Assembly: GCA_946545645.1 (NCBI GenBank)
Contig: CAMNNQ010000132.1
Span: 1-38,821 of the forward strand
Direction: 5' to 3'
DNA length: 38,821 nt
Source: an uncultured Clostridia bacterium
GTDB taxonomy: Bacteria > Bacillota > Clostridia > Oscillospirales > Ruminococcaceae
Below are positions 18,023 through 26,131 of the stretch, piece after piece. Numbering within the stretch: the first letter of the stretch is position 1; each line of letters starts with the position of its first letter. Below the pieces are notes generated by a model. That model did not search any database, was not told the origin of the DNA, and worked only from the letters and a program-made list of their open reading frames with translations. The translations under genes and the position numbers were made by a program.

Positions 18023-19201
18023 ATGAAGGAACTTATACTTTGCAAGTACGGCGAGATAGCCCTCAAGGGGCTCAACAAGAGCAATTTTGAGAGCGTTCTC
18101 CAGAAAAATGTCAAGAGAAGGCTGGCGAGTCTCGGAAAATTTGAAGTCACCCGGGCTCAGTCTACGATCTATGTTGAGCCGCTGGAGGAGGACATTGATA
18201 TGGACGAGGCGGTGTCCAGGCTGCAAAAGGTCTTCGGCATCGCCAAGCTGACCAGAGCTCTTGAGGTCGGGAAGTCTATGGATGCCATACTTAACGACAC
18301 TATGGATTATCTGGCGGAGGCCTTCGACGGGAGCAGGACTTTCAAGGTCAATGCCAAGAGAGCAGACAAGAAGTTCCCGGTCAAGTCCCCGGAGATTTGC
18401 TCCGAGCTGGGGCATAAGATACTGGAGCAGTTCCCGGATATGAAGGTCGATGTCCACGAGCCGGATGTCACAGTAACGGTCGAGATCAGAGAGAAGCACG
18501 CTTTCATCAATGCTCTTCGGATCGACGGAGCCGGAGGGATACCTGTAGGGACAGGCGGAAGAGGTCTTCTGCTGCTGTCCGGCGGGATAGATTCGCCCGT
18601 CGCCGGATACATGATCGCCAAGAGGGGAGTCGTCGTTCAGGCGATACATTTTGAGGCTCCGCCTTACACATCCGAGAGAGCAAGGCTGAAAGTCGAGAAG
18701 CTGGCCTCCGAGATCGCAGCCTATTGCGGAGATGTTAATTTCCACTGCGTCCCCTTTACCGAGATACAGGAGACTATCCGCGATAAGTGCCCCGAGGAGC
18801 TGTTCACTATAATCATGCGCAGACTGATGATGGAAATTGCACAAAGGATAGCAGCCAGAGAGGATTGCTCCTGCCTCATAACAGGGGAGAGTCTTGGACA
18901 GGTAGCGAGCCAGACAATGTACGCTATGGTCTGCACAGATGCCGCTTGCAGGATCCCTGTACTGCGTCCGTGCATTGGATTGGACAAATCTGAGATAGTT
19001 GAGATATCCAGAAAGATAGGTACTTTTGACACTTCTATCCTTCCTTACGAGGATTGCTGCACAGTGTTCACTCCCAAGCATCCGAAGACAAGGCCTGTGC
19101 TTGATGAAGTCGAAAAAGCCCAGAAATTATTTGATTTTGAGCCAATGATCGAGAAGGCAGTAAACGAGACGACAGTTAAGCTGATTAAAAATTTTGCATA
19201 G
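18023..19201 (+). CDS. thiI: tRNA 4-thiouridine synthase ThiI (392 aa)
   Basis: ThiI adenylates uridine 8 of tRNA and transfers sulfur to it. The domain order is an N-terminal ferredoxin-like fold and THUMP domain (about residues 55-165), then the PP-loop pyrophosphatase domain with LLSGGIDSPVAG (about residue 184). The protein ends without the rhodanese domain present in E. coli ThiI, the form common in Firmicutes. The start is ATG 18023 (MKELILCKYGEI), with GAGGAAG 7 nt upstream; the earlier in-frame ATG at 18002 has no clear site. The cysteine desulfurase immediately upstream is the likely sulfur donor. A hairpin terminator follows the stop. Confidence 0.93.
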   Translation: MKELILCKYGEIALKGLNKSNFESVLQKNVKRRLASLGKFEVTRAQSTIYVEPLEEDIDMDEAVSRLQKVFGIAKLTRALEVGKSMDAILNDTMDYLAEAFDGSRTFKVNAKRADKKFPVKSPEICSELGHKILEQFPDMKVDVHEPDVTVTVEIREKHAFINALRIDGAGGIPVGTGGRGLLLLSGGIDSPVAGYMIAKRGVVVQAIHFEAPPYTSERARLKVEKLASEIAAYCGDVNFHCVPFTEIQETIRDKCPEELFTIIMRRLMMEIAQRIAAREDCSCLITGESLGQVASQTMYAMVCTDAACRIPVLRPCIGLDKSEIVEISRKIGTFDTSILPYEDCCTVFTPKHPKTRPVLDEVEKAQKLFDFEPMIEKAVNETTVKLIKNFA

Positions 19202-19220
19202 TTTTTGAGGCTGATTTTTA

Positions 19221-19248
19221 ATAAACCCCGCAATTGCGCGGGGTTTAT
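19221..19248 (+). terminator. Terminator after thiI
   Basis: AAACCCCGC (19223-19231) and GCGGGGTTT (19238-19246) form the stem, extended by ATA/TAT at the ends. The T-tract is short, so it may be weak. Confidence 0.6.
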
Positions 19249-19752
19249 CTGTCAAGAAGAAGGCCTTTCTAAAAGGATACTAGCTAACTTTTTATGCTAA
19301 AAATGGTAAAACATTACATATTACTGAAATGTGTCCAAATCTTTGAAAATAGTGTGTGTAAAGGTTTTGACCTTTTAAAAATGCAATTATACGAAAAATT
19401 GTACCTGATCTGAGCAGGATTTTAAGCCAAGAAACGGTAAAAATGGAAAAATATTGCAGCAAAAACGAGGGTGAAAATTTTTGGACAGTTCAAAAAGTTA
19501 CACCGAGGTTAAGACTGTAACCCGGCTGTTGCCTTTTGTCCCAAAAATAGGACTAATCTAAAAGACATCTGATTTGTGCATTTTACCCAATGCCTATTTT
19601 TCGCGGTTTGTCGCTCAGAAACGCTTAAAATCGACAAGATCCGGAACTCCCGGTCAGTTTGAAATCAGCCGGAAAATGATCAGAAACAGGCCGAAATAAT
19701 GGTTTTATGATTTAATTATATCTACATTTCATTCAAAAATCAGGAGGATTTT
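19249..19752. other. AT-rich non-coding gap before the CinA gene
   Basis: No open reading frame with a ribosome-binding site was seen on either strand, and composition is much more AT-rich than the neighbours. Hairpins include GTTACA/TGTAAC (19497-19521) and GTCC/GGAC (19538-19553). The motif pair AAAATGGTAAAAC (near 19300) and ACGGTAAAAATGG (near 19434) looks related. No tRNA, riboswitch or known ncRNA was recognised. Confidence 0.4.
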
Positions 19753-20331
19753 ATGTGCAATATGAAAAATAATCAGGAGCTCGCCTCGTTTAATTTTGCC
19801 AAAGATAACAAATCGGTTACAAAAAGGCTTGACATTGTTACAGTTCGTGTTGTAAAATATATGATAGCAAGGCACATAAGTCTCTCTGCGGCCGAAAGCT
19901 GCACAGGCGGGCTGATAAGCGCAGCCGTTACAAGCGTACCCGGAGCTTCTGCTATATATAAGGGCGGCGTTTGCAGCTATGCGGAGGAAGTCAAGATAAA
20001 TGTTCTTGGAGTCAGCCGCGAGACTATTGAGAAGACTACGGTCTATTCCGCCGAAACAGCCTCGGAAATGAGCGCCGGTGTAATGAAGCTGATGCAGACC
20101 GATGCGGCGGTCGCCGTAACAGGGATCGCAGGGCCCGGGGGCGGTTCTCCCGAGAAACCGGTCGGGACAGTATTCGTCTCGGTAAGATATAAAGATAAAG
20201 AGCGGGTCGAAGACCTCGCTGTCTATAAAGAATATGAAAATGCGGACAGAGAGTTCATCCGGAACATTGCTGCGGCAAGAGCCCTTGAGATGCTCGAGAG
20301 CATCCTGCCGGACGAAAGTGAGGGAAACTGA
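19753..20331 (+). CDS. CinA C-terminal (PncC-type nicotinamide-nucleotide amidohydrolase) domain protein (192 aa)
   Basis: The protein matches the CinA C-terminal domain, which hydrolyses nicotinamide mononucleotide in pyridine nucleotide recycling. The conserved AESCTGGLIS motif (about residues 47-56), GGVCSYA, and the AVTGIAGPGGGSPEKPVGTV loop (about 122-141) are visible. There is no N-terminal MoCF-like domain, so it is the short, stand-alone form. A 30-residue polar N-terminal extension precedes the domain. The start at ATG 19753 has AGGAGG 5 nt upstream; ATG 19762 is an alternative. Its stop overlaps the sortase start (TGATG), so the two genes are translationally coupled. Confidence 0.88.
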   Translation: MCNMKNNQELASFNFAKDNKSVTKRLDIVTVRVVKYMIARHISLSAAESCTGGLISAAVTSVPGASAIYKGGVCSYAEEVKINVLGVSRETIEKTTVYSAETASEMSAGVMKLMQTDAAVAVTGIAGPGGGSPEKPVGTVFVSVRYKDKERVEDLAVYKEYENADREFIRNIAAARALEMLESILPDESEGN

Positions 20332-21470
20332 TGTCTATGGCAAATGAAGTCAAAAACTTATCCCAACAGGATAATTCAAATTTCTTTTTAAGATTCATAA
20401 AATACTTCATCCCCTGGAAGGGCGACAGTATCTCTGAGATATTCAGGAAGATCGTCTTCATCGGCTCGATCGTCCTCTTCGCTCTTTCGCTCAACGAGCT
20501 GACGGATTTCCTGAAGACCAGCGAAGCTGAGCTTACACTGACTCAGGATATAGTAAGCAAGTATGAGCCGAAATGGGATGACGACCTTAACCTCGACGAT
20601 GTCGATTCCGACCTGAGCGCCCCGGATGCGGACTCCCAGCCGGAAAGCAGTGCTCCCGACAGCTTGTCGCCTTCGGGGCAGGAGGGAAAGGTCAAGGAGA
20701 GAAAGATCCAGGATTGGGCAAAGGCACTGAAAGCTCAGTATTCCGATGCCGTCGGCTGGATCAAGATCCCCGGCTTCTGCAACGATAACGGAGAAGAGTA
20801 TATAAACTTCCCCGTTCTGCAAAGGCCTTTCAACGGCAGCATCGAGGAGGGCAATAATTATTACCTTACTCGTGACATAAACGGCAACTACTACGAATCG
20901 GGAAGCATCTTCGCTGACTGCCTCTACCCGATCAACGAACAGGGCCAGCCGGATAACATAGTGATCTACGGGCACCACATGAGAAGGCTCGGGACCTCAT
21001 TCACACATCTTGCCGAATATAAGGACGGTGTGAATATGGTCAAGAAATATCCGATGATCCAGTTCTATACCGTTTATGAGAAAATGCAGAGATATGTCAT
21101 CATCGGCTGCTTCGTCGCAGCGGCTGACGACTCACAGGACGATGTCGCGATCTTCGATTACTGGAGATACAGAAACTTCGACGACGATAAGTATTCCTTC
21201 GATAAGTGGATAGACAACGTCAGAAAGCAGAGCTGGTATTCCTGCGATGTTGAATGCACCAAGGATGACGACTATATCACACTCTCTACCTGCTCAAACG
21301 AAGTCGCTGAGATGAGATGGGTGATCGTCGCCAAGAAAATGACAGCAAACGATAACCTCGACCTGATCGTCGAGTCCTATAAGGAACGCCCCGATCAGGA
21401 AATATATTTCCCGAAGGTCTGGAGAAATGTATGGGGCAACAATAAGAAATACCTCGGTTGGTCCTGGTGA
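20331..21470 (+). CDS. srtB: Class B sortase (379 aa)
   Basis: A membrane-anchored transpeptidase that attaches or polymerises surface proteins bearing sorting signals. The N-terminal membrane helix is at about residues 41-60. An acidic, Ser/Pro-rich linker of about 50 residues (80-120) leads to the sortase fold. The catalytic residues are visible: YGHHM (H215), TLSTCSNE (C321) and R329 in EMRWVIVAK, the pattern of class B enzymes. ATG 20331 overlaps the cinA stop; GTGAGGG lies 6 nt upstream. The acidic linker is unusual for the family. The adhesin at 549 has a TLPTG signal of the type class B sortases may use, but the two genes are far apart and other substrates may lie elsewhere. Confidence 0.9.
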   Translation: MSMANEVKNLSQQDNSNFFLRFIKYFIPWKGDSISEIFRKIVFIGSIVLFALSLNELTDFLKTSEAELTLTQDIVSKYEPKWDDDLNLDDVDSDLSAPDADSQPESSAPDSLSPSGQEGKVKERKIQDWAKALKAQYSDAVGWIKIPGFCNDNGEEYINFPVLQRPFNGSIEEGNNYYLTRDINGNYYESGSIFADCLYPINEQGQPDNIVIYGHHMRRLGTSFTHLAEYKDGVNMVKKYPMIQFYTVYEKMQRYVIIGCFVAAADDSQDDVAIFDYWRYRNFDDDKYSFDKWIDNVRKQSWYSCDVECTKDDDYITLSTCSNEVAEMRWVIVAKKMTANDNLDLIVESYKERPDQEIYFPKVWRNVWGNNKKYLGWSW

Positions 21471-21518
21471 CCTCCGGGAGCGCCGGGAAGGCGCATGAAA
21501 GGAACAAGGTAATCAGTC

Positions 21519-22736
21519 ATGGATAACAGTCAGAAGGCAGAAAAACAAGCAGCAAAGTTTTCCGCAGCTAAAACAGCTATCGCCCTCAGCGCCGCGATCC
21601 TTGCGGCCGTTGGCGGGACGGTCGCAGTTTACGGCAGCTCCGGGAGCAAGATAGGCAAGACGGATGTCAGCGCCGAGGATATCAGCGCAGCTCCCCAGGC
21701 CGCTGAAGTCAGAACTGTCGAGGCCAATACCGATGCAGCACGCAGCGCAGTTGAGCTCGGAAGGGGCTCGGCAATAATCGAATGGAAAAAGGCTGACGTA
21801 AATGCTTATGTCAACTCCTATACCTCGGAAGAGGCCGATAAGGCAACTACCGCCTCTGCCGCATCTCCCGAAACAGAGACGGATACCGAGCCGACAACGA
21901 CTACCACAAAGGCTCCCGAGACTACCGCTGCTCCCGAGACCACCACTACCCCGGCTCCCACAACAACTACCGCAAGGACGACCACTAAGGCTCCCGTAAC
22001 ATTCAAAAATATCACTCCCAAGACTCTTTATGTCGCAGTTCCTGTCTATTACAGAACAGGCCCGACACAGAATGATCCGATAATGCTCATCCTTATGGAG
22101 AACGAAGCCGTTAAGGTAACAAAGCAGAGTTCAGACGGCAAATGGTACGCCGCCGAAGCACAGGGCCTTACAGGATATGTGCTGGCCGAGTCCCTGACAG
22201 ATAAAAAGCCCGCAGTCGTTACAACAACTACCCCCGCACCCGTAACAACTACCAAAGCTCCTGTCACTACCACCAAGCCAGTTACCACTACCAAGCCTGT
22301 AACAACAACTGCTCCTGTGAGCAGCGGCAATAAAGGTAAGCCGGTGATAAGCTATACCGATGTCGATTTCGATATGATGTGCTGCGTCGTAATGAGCGAG
22401 GTCGGCTACTGCGATGAGACTTGTATGCTTTGTGTCTCAAACGTTATCATCAACCGTGTAAAATCTCAGTATTTCCCCAACACCATCCACGAAGTACTGC
22501 TCCAGCCCAATCAGTTTACGGCTGTAAGCAATTACTACAACAGAAGGCTCCAGCCGACAGCAAAGGTCATCGATGTCTGCCGCAGAGCTCTGAACGGAGA
22601 AGGTGCGGAGCTTATAAACGGCGCTGAGTTCTATTACGACCGCAAGCTTTGCAGCCCGTCTGTATGCGCTTGGTTCGAGAGCCTGACGTTCTGTGTAGAG
22701 ATCCAGGGCGGAAGATTCTTCAAGGTTGAGAAATAG
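21519..22736 (+). CDS. SleB-like cell wall hydrolase with SH3-like domain and threonine-rich linkers (405 aa)
   Basis: The N-terminus has a membrane segment (about residues 16-38), so the protein is exported or anchored. A Thr/Pro-rich linker (about 110-165) leads to an SH3-like domain (about 168-232, YYRTGPTQNDP and GYVLAESL), a second Thr/Pro linker with repeated VTTTKP units, and a C-terminal Hydrolase_2/SleB-type domain (about 285-400). The latter carries VVMSEVGY, VIINRVKS and QFTAV, matching the family pattern around the catalytic Glu. It is Cys-rich there (DMMCCVV, CMLCVS). SleB proteins cleave spore cortex or peptidoglycan; with SH3 and Thr linkers this may act in growing cells. It follows the sortase by 48 bp, probably in one operon. 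Confidence 0.85.
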   Translation: MDNSQKAEKQAAKFSAAKTAIALSAAILAAVGGTVAVYGSSGSKIGKTDVSAEDISAAPQAAEVRTVEANTDAARSAVELGRGSAIIEWKKADVNAYVNSYTSEEADKATTASAASPETETDTEPTTTTTKAPETTAAPETTTTPAPTTTTARTTTKAPVTFKNITPKTLYVAVPVYYRTGPTQNDPIMLILMENEAVKVTKQSSDGKWYAAEAQGLTGYVLAESLTDKKPAVVTTTTPAPVTTTKAPVTTTKPVTTTKPVTTTAPVSSGNKGKPVISYTDVDFDMMCCVVMSEVGYCDETCMLCVSNVIINRVKSQYFPNTIHEVLLQPNQFTAVSNYYNRRLQPTAKVIDVCRRALNGEGAELINGAEFYYDRKLCSPSVCAWFESLTFCVEIQGGRFFKVEK

Positions 22737-22773
22737 CGAAACTGACAGTTATTAACGCAGTAAATTGTGTTAT

Positions 22774-22802
22774 TTGACGAAATGTCAAGACGTTTATATA
22801 CG
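22774..22802 (+). promoter_or_regulatory. Possible promoter of the SpoIID-like gene
   Basis: TTGACG (22774-22779), 17-bp spacer and TATACG (22797-22802). The inverted repeat at 22780-22816 overlaps it, an arrangement suited to repression. Strength is moderate at best. Confidence 0.4.
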
Positions 22803-22816
22803 ATGTCTTGACATTT
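22780..22816. repeat. Perfect 12-bp inverted repeat upstream of the SpoIID-like gene
   Basis: AAATGTCAAGAC (22780-22791) and GTCTTGACATTT (22805-22816) with a 13-nt loop. It could be a terminator for the SleB-like gene (a T follows the second arm) or an operator covering the promoter at 22774-22802. Confidence 0.6.
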
Positions 22817-22873
22817 TGCTTTAAGTATGCAAAAATAAACTTAGGTGCGGTCCCCACGGAACGCGCCGCGTCC

Positions 22874-22888
22874 GCGGCTTTGAGCCGC
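22874..22888 (+). other. GC hairpin just before the SpoIID-like ribosome-binding site
   Basis: GCGGCT (22874-22879) pairs with AGCCGC (22883-22888) around a ttg loop. It is about 5 nt from the Shine-Dalgarno region and might affect initiation. Confidence 0.3.
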
Positions 22889-22903
22889 ACGAAGGGAAGG
22901 ATT

Positions 22904-24436
22904 ATGGAACCTTTACGTCGAAAGACTCTCGCAGGAAGAGCTACGATCGCAGCCAGCGTCGCAGCGACACTTATCGTCGGGACTCTGTTCCCCTCCGGGA
23001 ATTCGAGCCGCTCCGCAAGTGAGAGCGTAAGGGCCGAGGCTTCTGCAGCAGTTGCTGCTTCGGTCAAGTCCGATGAAAGCGAAATGGTAGAGTTCATCGA
23101 ATACCGCAAGGCCGGTATCGACGAATACGAAATGCCTGCCGCAGTTACTTCTGTCCCCGTAAAGAAAGCCGCAGTAGAAGCTACTGCCGGAAACAAGACC
23201 GAGCAGAAGGCCCAGGCTCCCGCTGCAAATATATCCGATCAGACAGCATCTCAGCCGTCCTACAGCGGCAATTTCACCGTCTCCAATCCCGGCGGCACCG
23301 GCTCGTCTCTCGACCCGCAGCCTGTTAAGCTCACCTACGGCAAGACCAGATCTGTTGCCAATGAGTATTATACCGTCAAGGATCTCCGCGTCGGCGGCGC
23401 TCTTGTTACTATGGACGCCCACAGGCTTGTCTGCATGATGGTCTGCAACGAGATCGGCGATAAGTGGAACGAAGAAGCTATCAAGGCTCAGGCTGTAGCT
23501 GCATATTCCAACCTCAGATTCTGCGAGGCCATCGGCGCAACACCGACTGTCGGCCTCTACCGCAACTATACCCCCATAATCGAAAAGTGCGTATCTGCCG
23601 TCGAAGGGCAGTGCGTGTACTATAACGGCGGCATCGCAAATACCGCTTACTCCGCATCTTCCGCAGGCTATTCCTGCGACAGCAAGAGCGTTTTCGGCGT
23701 AGATTACCCCTACCTCAAGTCTGTTGTCAGCGCCTATGATGCAGAGGATCCCAACTATGGCGTAGTTACCAAATTCACCGAGTCCTATATCAGAAATACC
23801 CTCCAGAGCAGGCTCGGTATCGTTCTCTCGGGCAACGTGCAGAATTGGTTCAGCATCGCTTCGGTCTCCAGCGGGAAGTATGTCAATACCCTGGTCATCG
23901 ACGGCGGCAAGGCCAAGATGTCCGGCCCGGCAGCAAGAAAGCTCTTCGGGCTCAAATCCGCTGCCTTCGAGATCTCTTATTCCAACGGAATGTTCTATTT
24001 CAAGACCTATGGCTTTGGTCACGGTGTCGGTATGTCCCAGTGGGGCGCTAAGCTCTATGCGGATCACGGCTATTCCTATGACCAGATCCTGAGGCATTAC
24101 TATGTAAATACGACAGTTCAGGTCTCTGAGCCAAGTATCACCGCGCTCCGCCGCGGCGGTATGTCAACAGCACAGCTCGAGACTCAGATAAAGCAGTCCT
24201 CTGTCGCCCTCGCACAGAGCACAGGCGCCGACCCTTCCAACGATATAACCGTTGATAAGTCCTCCGGCCAGACCGCTTCCGCTCCGCAGCAGGCTGCTGC
24301 CGCTAACACAGAGCCGGAGCAGCAGACACCTGTTGATCCCGCCGAGCCCGCAGTAACTGCTGATAACACCACAGTAGCAGGCAGCGACGCTGCCTCGGCT
24401 GAAACTGCTGAACAGAGCTCCCTGACTGTCGAATAA
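22904..24436 (+). CDS. SpoIID/LytB-domain cell wall protein (510 aa)
   Basis: SpoIID is a lytic transglycosylase that cleaves glycan strands; this relative may work on vegetative or spore wall. The start is ATG 22904, with AGGGAAGG upstream. A membrane anchor or signal lies at about residues 8-28 (ATIAASVAATLIVGTLF), followed by a long low-complexity region. The SpoIID domain (about 155-410) has CNEIG with the likely catalytic E183, then IKAQAVAAY and GFGHGVGMSQWGA (about 370). The C-terminal 90 residues are rich in Ala, Thr, Gln and Glu. Other SpoIID partners (IIP, IIM) are not adjacent, so the role outside sporulation is open. Confidence 0.87.
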   Translation: MEPLRRKTLAGRATIAASVAATLIVGTLFPSGNSSRSASESVRAEASAAVAASVKSDESEMVEFIEYRKAGIDEYEMPAAVTSVPVKKAAVEATAGNKTEQKAQAPAANISDQTASQPSYSGNFTVSNPGGTGSSLDPQPVKLTYGKTRSVANEYYTVKDLRVGGALVTMDAHRLVCMMVCNEIGDKWNEEAIKAQAVAAYSNLRFCEAIGATPTVGLYRNYTPIIEKCVSAVEGQCVYYNGGIANTAYSASSAGYSCDSKSVFGVDYPYLKSVVSAYDAEDPNYGVVTKFTESYIRNTLQSRLGIVLSGNVQNWFSIASVSSGKYVNTLVIDGGKAKMSGPAARKLFGLKSAAFEISYSNGMFYFKTYGFGHGVGMSQWGAKLYADHGYSYDQILRHYYVNTTVQVSEPSITALRRGGMSTAQLETQIKQSSVALAQSTGADPSNDITVDKSSGQTASAPQQAAAANTEPEQQTPVDPAEPAVTADNTTVAGSDAASAETAEQSSLTVE

Positions 24437-24460
24437 TATTATTTGTCAGGGGGATTTCTA

Positions 24461-25471
24461 ATGGAAAGATTTGTCAGGACAGGCAACAAACGCGCAGACA
24501 TCAATAAGGTCAATAAGCTGATCGAGACCGATCTTGCGGATATCAACAAGAAATATACCGAGATCGGCCGTATCGTAAAGCTGAGATGTCTCGATCAGGT
24601 GTCAAATCCCGAAGTAAAGGGGCTGGCCGCTGAGATCGACGCTTTGCTCGCAGACCTGGTAAGCCTGAAGGATGAGCTCAACGTTATCAACGGGATCAAG
24701 CTCTGCCCGAATTGCGGCGCTCAGATCGACATCAATGTTGCATTCTGCCCGAATTGCGGTGCTAAACAGATGATAACACAGGCAGCTCCCGCAGCCCAGC
24801 CTGTATATCAGCAGCCCGCACCTCAGGTAAACCCGTATCAGGCTGCTCCTGCTAATCCCTATCAGCCTGCACCGGCTAACCCTTATCAGCCTGCACCTGC
24901 TAACCCTTATCAGCCTGCACCGGCTAACCCTTATATGCCTAATCCGGCTGCTCCCGTGAACCCGTATCAGCAGCCTGTACCGCCTGTGACTCCCGCACCC
25001 GCACCGGTCTTCACACAGCCTGTTCCTCCGATGCCCGAGCCGACACCAGCTCCCGCTCCGGAGCCTGTACCGGTGGCCGAGCCTGTTCCGGAGCCTGTTG
25101 AGATACCAGAGGCTGCAGAAGAGCCTGTGGCTGTTCCTGCTGTAGAGATCGAGGAAAGTGTCGAGAAAGCAGTTGAGGAGACAGAGAAGCTGGCAGAGAC
25201 TGTTGAGGAAACTGTCGAGAAAGTTGAAGAAGAAGCCGCTCAGGAAGCTCCTGCAACAGTTCCTGCACCGTCTATCCCCGAGCCCGCAAAGGTAGCTCCT
25301 TTTGAGATGCCTTCGCCCGTTCAGGTGTCTGCACCTACACATGCTGCGCCTTCGGTCCGTCTGCCGAGTGCGCCCGCTCCCGGACAGTCTGTGATATTCT
25401 GCACACAGTGCGGCAGCAAGGAGCCTGCCGGCTCACGCTTCTGCTCGCAGTGCGGCAGCCTTATGGAATAA
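24461..25471 (+). CDS. Zinc-ribbon protein with NPYQPAPA repeats (336 aa)
   Basis: A soluble-looking protein with no signal peptide. Residues about 1-75 are helical and charged. A first zinc ribbon (CPNCG...CPNCG, about 84-105) is followed by tandem NPYQPAPA units (about 125-160), a long Pro/Glu/Val linker and acidic helices (VEKAVEETEKLAETVEETVEK), and a second zinc ribbon (CTQCG...CSQCG) at the C-terminus. This double-ribbon layout occurs in clostridial proteins of unknown function. The start at ATG 24461 has AGGGGG 7 nt upstream; it lies 25 bp after the SpoIID-like gene, probably in the same operon. A terminator follows. Confidence 0.75.
   Translation: MERFVRTGNKRADINKVNKLIETDLADINKKYTEIGRIVKLRCLDQVSNPEVKGLAAEIDALLADLVSLKDELNVINGIKLCPNCGAQIDINVAFCPNCGAKQMITQAAPAAQPVYQQPAPQVNPYQAAPANPYQPAPANPYQPAPANPYQPAPANPYMPNPAAPVNPYQQPVPPVTPAPAPVFTQPVPPMPEPTPAPAPEPVPVAEPVPEPVEIPEAAEEPVAVPAVEIEESVEKAVEETEKLAETVEETVEKVEEEAAQEAPATVPAPSIPEPAKVAPFEMPSPVQVSAPTHAAPSVRLPSAPAPGQSVIFCTQCGSKEPAGSRFCSQCGSLME
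24842..24937 (+). repeat. 24-bp tandem repeat (NPYQPAPA units) inside the zinc-ribbon gene
   Basis: Four 24-bp units, such as CCTGCACCGGCTAACCCTTA at 24866, encode PAPANPYQ. Near-identical DNA suggests recent expansion and possible copy-number variation between strains. Confidence 0.8.
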
Positions 25472-25486
25472 GAGAATAAAAAACCA

Positions 25487-25516
25487 ACGGGTCAGCTGGG
25501 CGCTGACCCGTTTTTT
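25487..25516 (+). terminator. Terminator after the zinc-ribbon gene
   Basis: ACGGGTCAGC (25487-25496) and GCTGACCCGT (25502-25511) form a 10-bp stem with a short loop, then TTTTT. Confidence 0.85.
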
Positions 25517-25531
25517 GCGAGGTATATGCTT

Positions 25532-26131
25532 ATGATATTCGAGCTTGATAAAATGCTGGGGAGCAGCAGGGTAGTCCTGGCTTCGGCTTCTCCCAGAAGG
25601 CAGGAGCTGCTGAAGCTGATCTTCGGGGATTTCATCATCGAGCCTGCAAAGGGAGAGGAGATAATTCCCGAGGTCGAAGAGACAGAGGATGTACCAAGAC
25701 TGCTGGCTGTGCAGAAGTGCAGGGAAGTCTCGGAGAAGCATCCTGAGGAGCTGGTCATCGGCTGCGATACAACTGTCATGGTCGGGGGCGAGATACTCGG
25801 AAAGCCCAAGGATGAAAAGGACGCCGCCCGTATGCTGAGGATGCTCTCCGGCAGCACACACCAGGTCGTCAGCGGAGTCTGCCTGCGTATGAAGGGCAGA
25901 GAGCACAGCTTCCGCCAGAGCACCACAGTAGTGTTCCGTCAGCTTACAGAAGAAGAGATCGCTGCTTATATCGCAACAGGCGAGCCGATGGACAAGGCCG
26001 GAGCCTATGGCATACAGGAGAAGGGCTGCCTGCTGGTCAGAGGCATCAGCGGGGATTTTCTCAATGTTGTAGGGCTGCCTGTGGAGATGCTGGCGCTGGA
26101 GCTGGAGAGATTTCTCGGAGGTGAGTGCTGA
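25532..26131 (+). CDS. maf: Maf-family nucleoside triphosphate pyrophosphatase (199 aa)
   Basis: Maf proteins hydrolyse modified or canonical NTPs such as dTTP, UTP or m7GTP to prevent misincorporation. The N-terminal VLASASPRRQELL motif is the family signature. A CDTTVMV block and DKAGAYGIQEKG complete the active-site pattern, and about 199 residues is the normal length. The start ATG 25532 has GAGG 9 nt upstream, while ATG 25526 would be too close to it. The gene sits immediately after the preceding terminator. Its stop overlaps the next ATG (TGATG), so a small gene is coupled to it. Confidence 0.92.
   Translation: MIFELDKMLGSSRVVLASASPRRQELLKLIFGDFIIEPAKGEEIIPEVEETEDVPRLLAVQKCREVSEKHPEELVIGCDTTVMVGGEILGKPKDEKDAARMLRMLSGSTHQVVSGVCLRMKGREHSFRQSTTVVFRQLTEEEIAAYIATGEPMDKAGAYGIQEKGCLLVRGISGDFLNVVGLPVEMLALELERFLGGEC

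Noticed and set aside
24842-24937. CRISPR-like tandem repeats
   Set aside because: Units are 24 bp with no spacers and are in-frame codons of a protein.
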